Source: Brachyhypopomus gauderio (Eukaryota > Chordata > Actinopteri > Gymnotiformes > Hypopomidae). Taken from it: a DNA stretch of 64,000 bases. Below are positions 63,509-64,000 of this stretch, one piece after another. The stretch spans positions 4,620,920 through 4,684,919 of the forward strand of contig NC_135222.1 of assembly GCF_052324685.1 (NCBI RefSeq). Direction: 5' to 3'. Under the pieces are notes generated by a model, which saw only the letters and a list, made by a program, of their open reading frames with translations, had not been told where the DNA came from and made no database searches. Position numbers and translations under genes: made by a program. The number at the start of each line of letters is the position of its first letter. Position 1 is the stretch's first letter.

Positions 63509-63520
63509 CACCATGTGTGA

Positions 63521-64000
63521 AGCAGTTTCTGCATGTCGTCCGTAGTGCTATCAGCTGTGGCTAATGGCTATACACATGTATTTGAAACAGCTTTGCTCAT
63601 AGGAACTAAGGATGATCCTGTTTGGACCATGCGGGTGGGCACCAGAACTCCTGCTCGGACTAGATGTCGAGTGTGTGAACCTTTATTTTGTGTCAGGAAA
63701 GGCAGAGGAAGCGTAGCACTCTTACAAGTGGGCTTCCACCTCCACCGGTGCTCTTGTAGCCAAAACGACCTGCTCTGCATGCAAGTGCTAGCAGCCTGTA
63801 GGCAGGGTGTGACTTGTTTCTCTTGAACCCACATTATGATTTCATTTTGTTGGCCGGTGCTACTATGCCTGCATGGCAGTTTCTTTTCTTAAATGCTTGT
63901 TTGTTTTGGGTTAGCTGTTGAAAAGCAACTGGTGGTTCGCCGAGACCACAGCCTCCCTTCCAGGCTGTAGCGAGATAACCCAGAATCCCTCATGACGTTT
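63521..64000. other. Right end of window, no gene seen
   Basis: No coding exon, transposon or long repeat is recognisable here. It may still be dot1l 3' flank or the start of an intergenic gap. Confidence 0.5.

Larger units (their letters stand above)
61360..63520 (+). other. dot1l: Probable dot1l 3'UTR
   Basis: After both candidate stops the sequence has no coding similarity. It holds GT and CA microsatellites, a possible intron (61474-61632) and the foldback at 62220-62411. Two candidate polyadenylation hexamers are present at 62946 and 63503. The true end is not fixed. Confidence 0.55.

Overview
This is a 64 kb stretch of vertebrate nuclear DNA, almost certainly from a teleost fish. The genes have many small exons with GT/AG introns. 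There are long CA/GT and TC microsatellites, Tc1-like transposons and an L2-like LINE. The coding exons are GC-rich and set in AT-richer introns. The species cannot be named from the sequence.

Four protein genes were assembled exon by exon, and all lie on the + strand. (1) The 3' part of an SSBP3/SSBP4-type gene, probably ssbp4, has 13 coding exons (2165-6394) and a long 3'UTR to about 9.7 kb; its first exons lie to the left of the window. (2) fkbp8 is complete in 8 coding exons (11175-15467, 407 aa). (3) ell, the RNA polymerase II elongation factor, is complete in 12 coding exons (16911-37082, 647 aa), with first introns of 7.3 and 4.7 kb. (4) dot1l, the H3K79 methyltransferase, has 28 coding exons (42065 to 61187 as read, or 61359 if a C-run in the last exon carries an extra base). 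In every gene the exon phases close, and residues split across introns match the known families.

Functionally, ell (super elongation complex) and dot1l (DotCom, H3K79 methylation) both act in transcription elongation and are linked to MLL-fusion leukaemia. Here they are tandem, with about 5 kb between the ell stop and the dot1l start. In human they lie on the same chromosome arm but far apart. ssbp4 encodes an LDB-type transcription cofactor. fkbp8 encodes a mitochondrial outer-membrane immunophilin and mitophagy receptor.

The rest is introns, UTRs and short intergenic gaps. These hold a decayed Tc1-like element in ell intron 3 and a second Tc1-like element in dot1l intron 26 split by an L2-like LINE. 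There are also a 0.95 kb satellite with 31/20 bp units in dot1l intron 1, two long foldback repeats (dot1l intron 5 and 3'UTR), minisatellites and many microsatellites. I saw no CRISPR array, tRNA, rRNA, operon or bacterial-type system. The most useful second looks are the dot1l C-terminal frame, the 3'UTR foldback, the retainable 96-nt dot1l intron, the His/Ser-repeat insertion in DOT1L, and the splice sites set against simple repeats.
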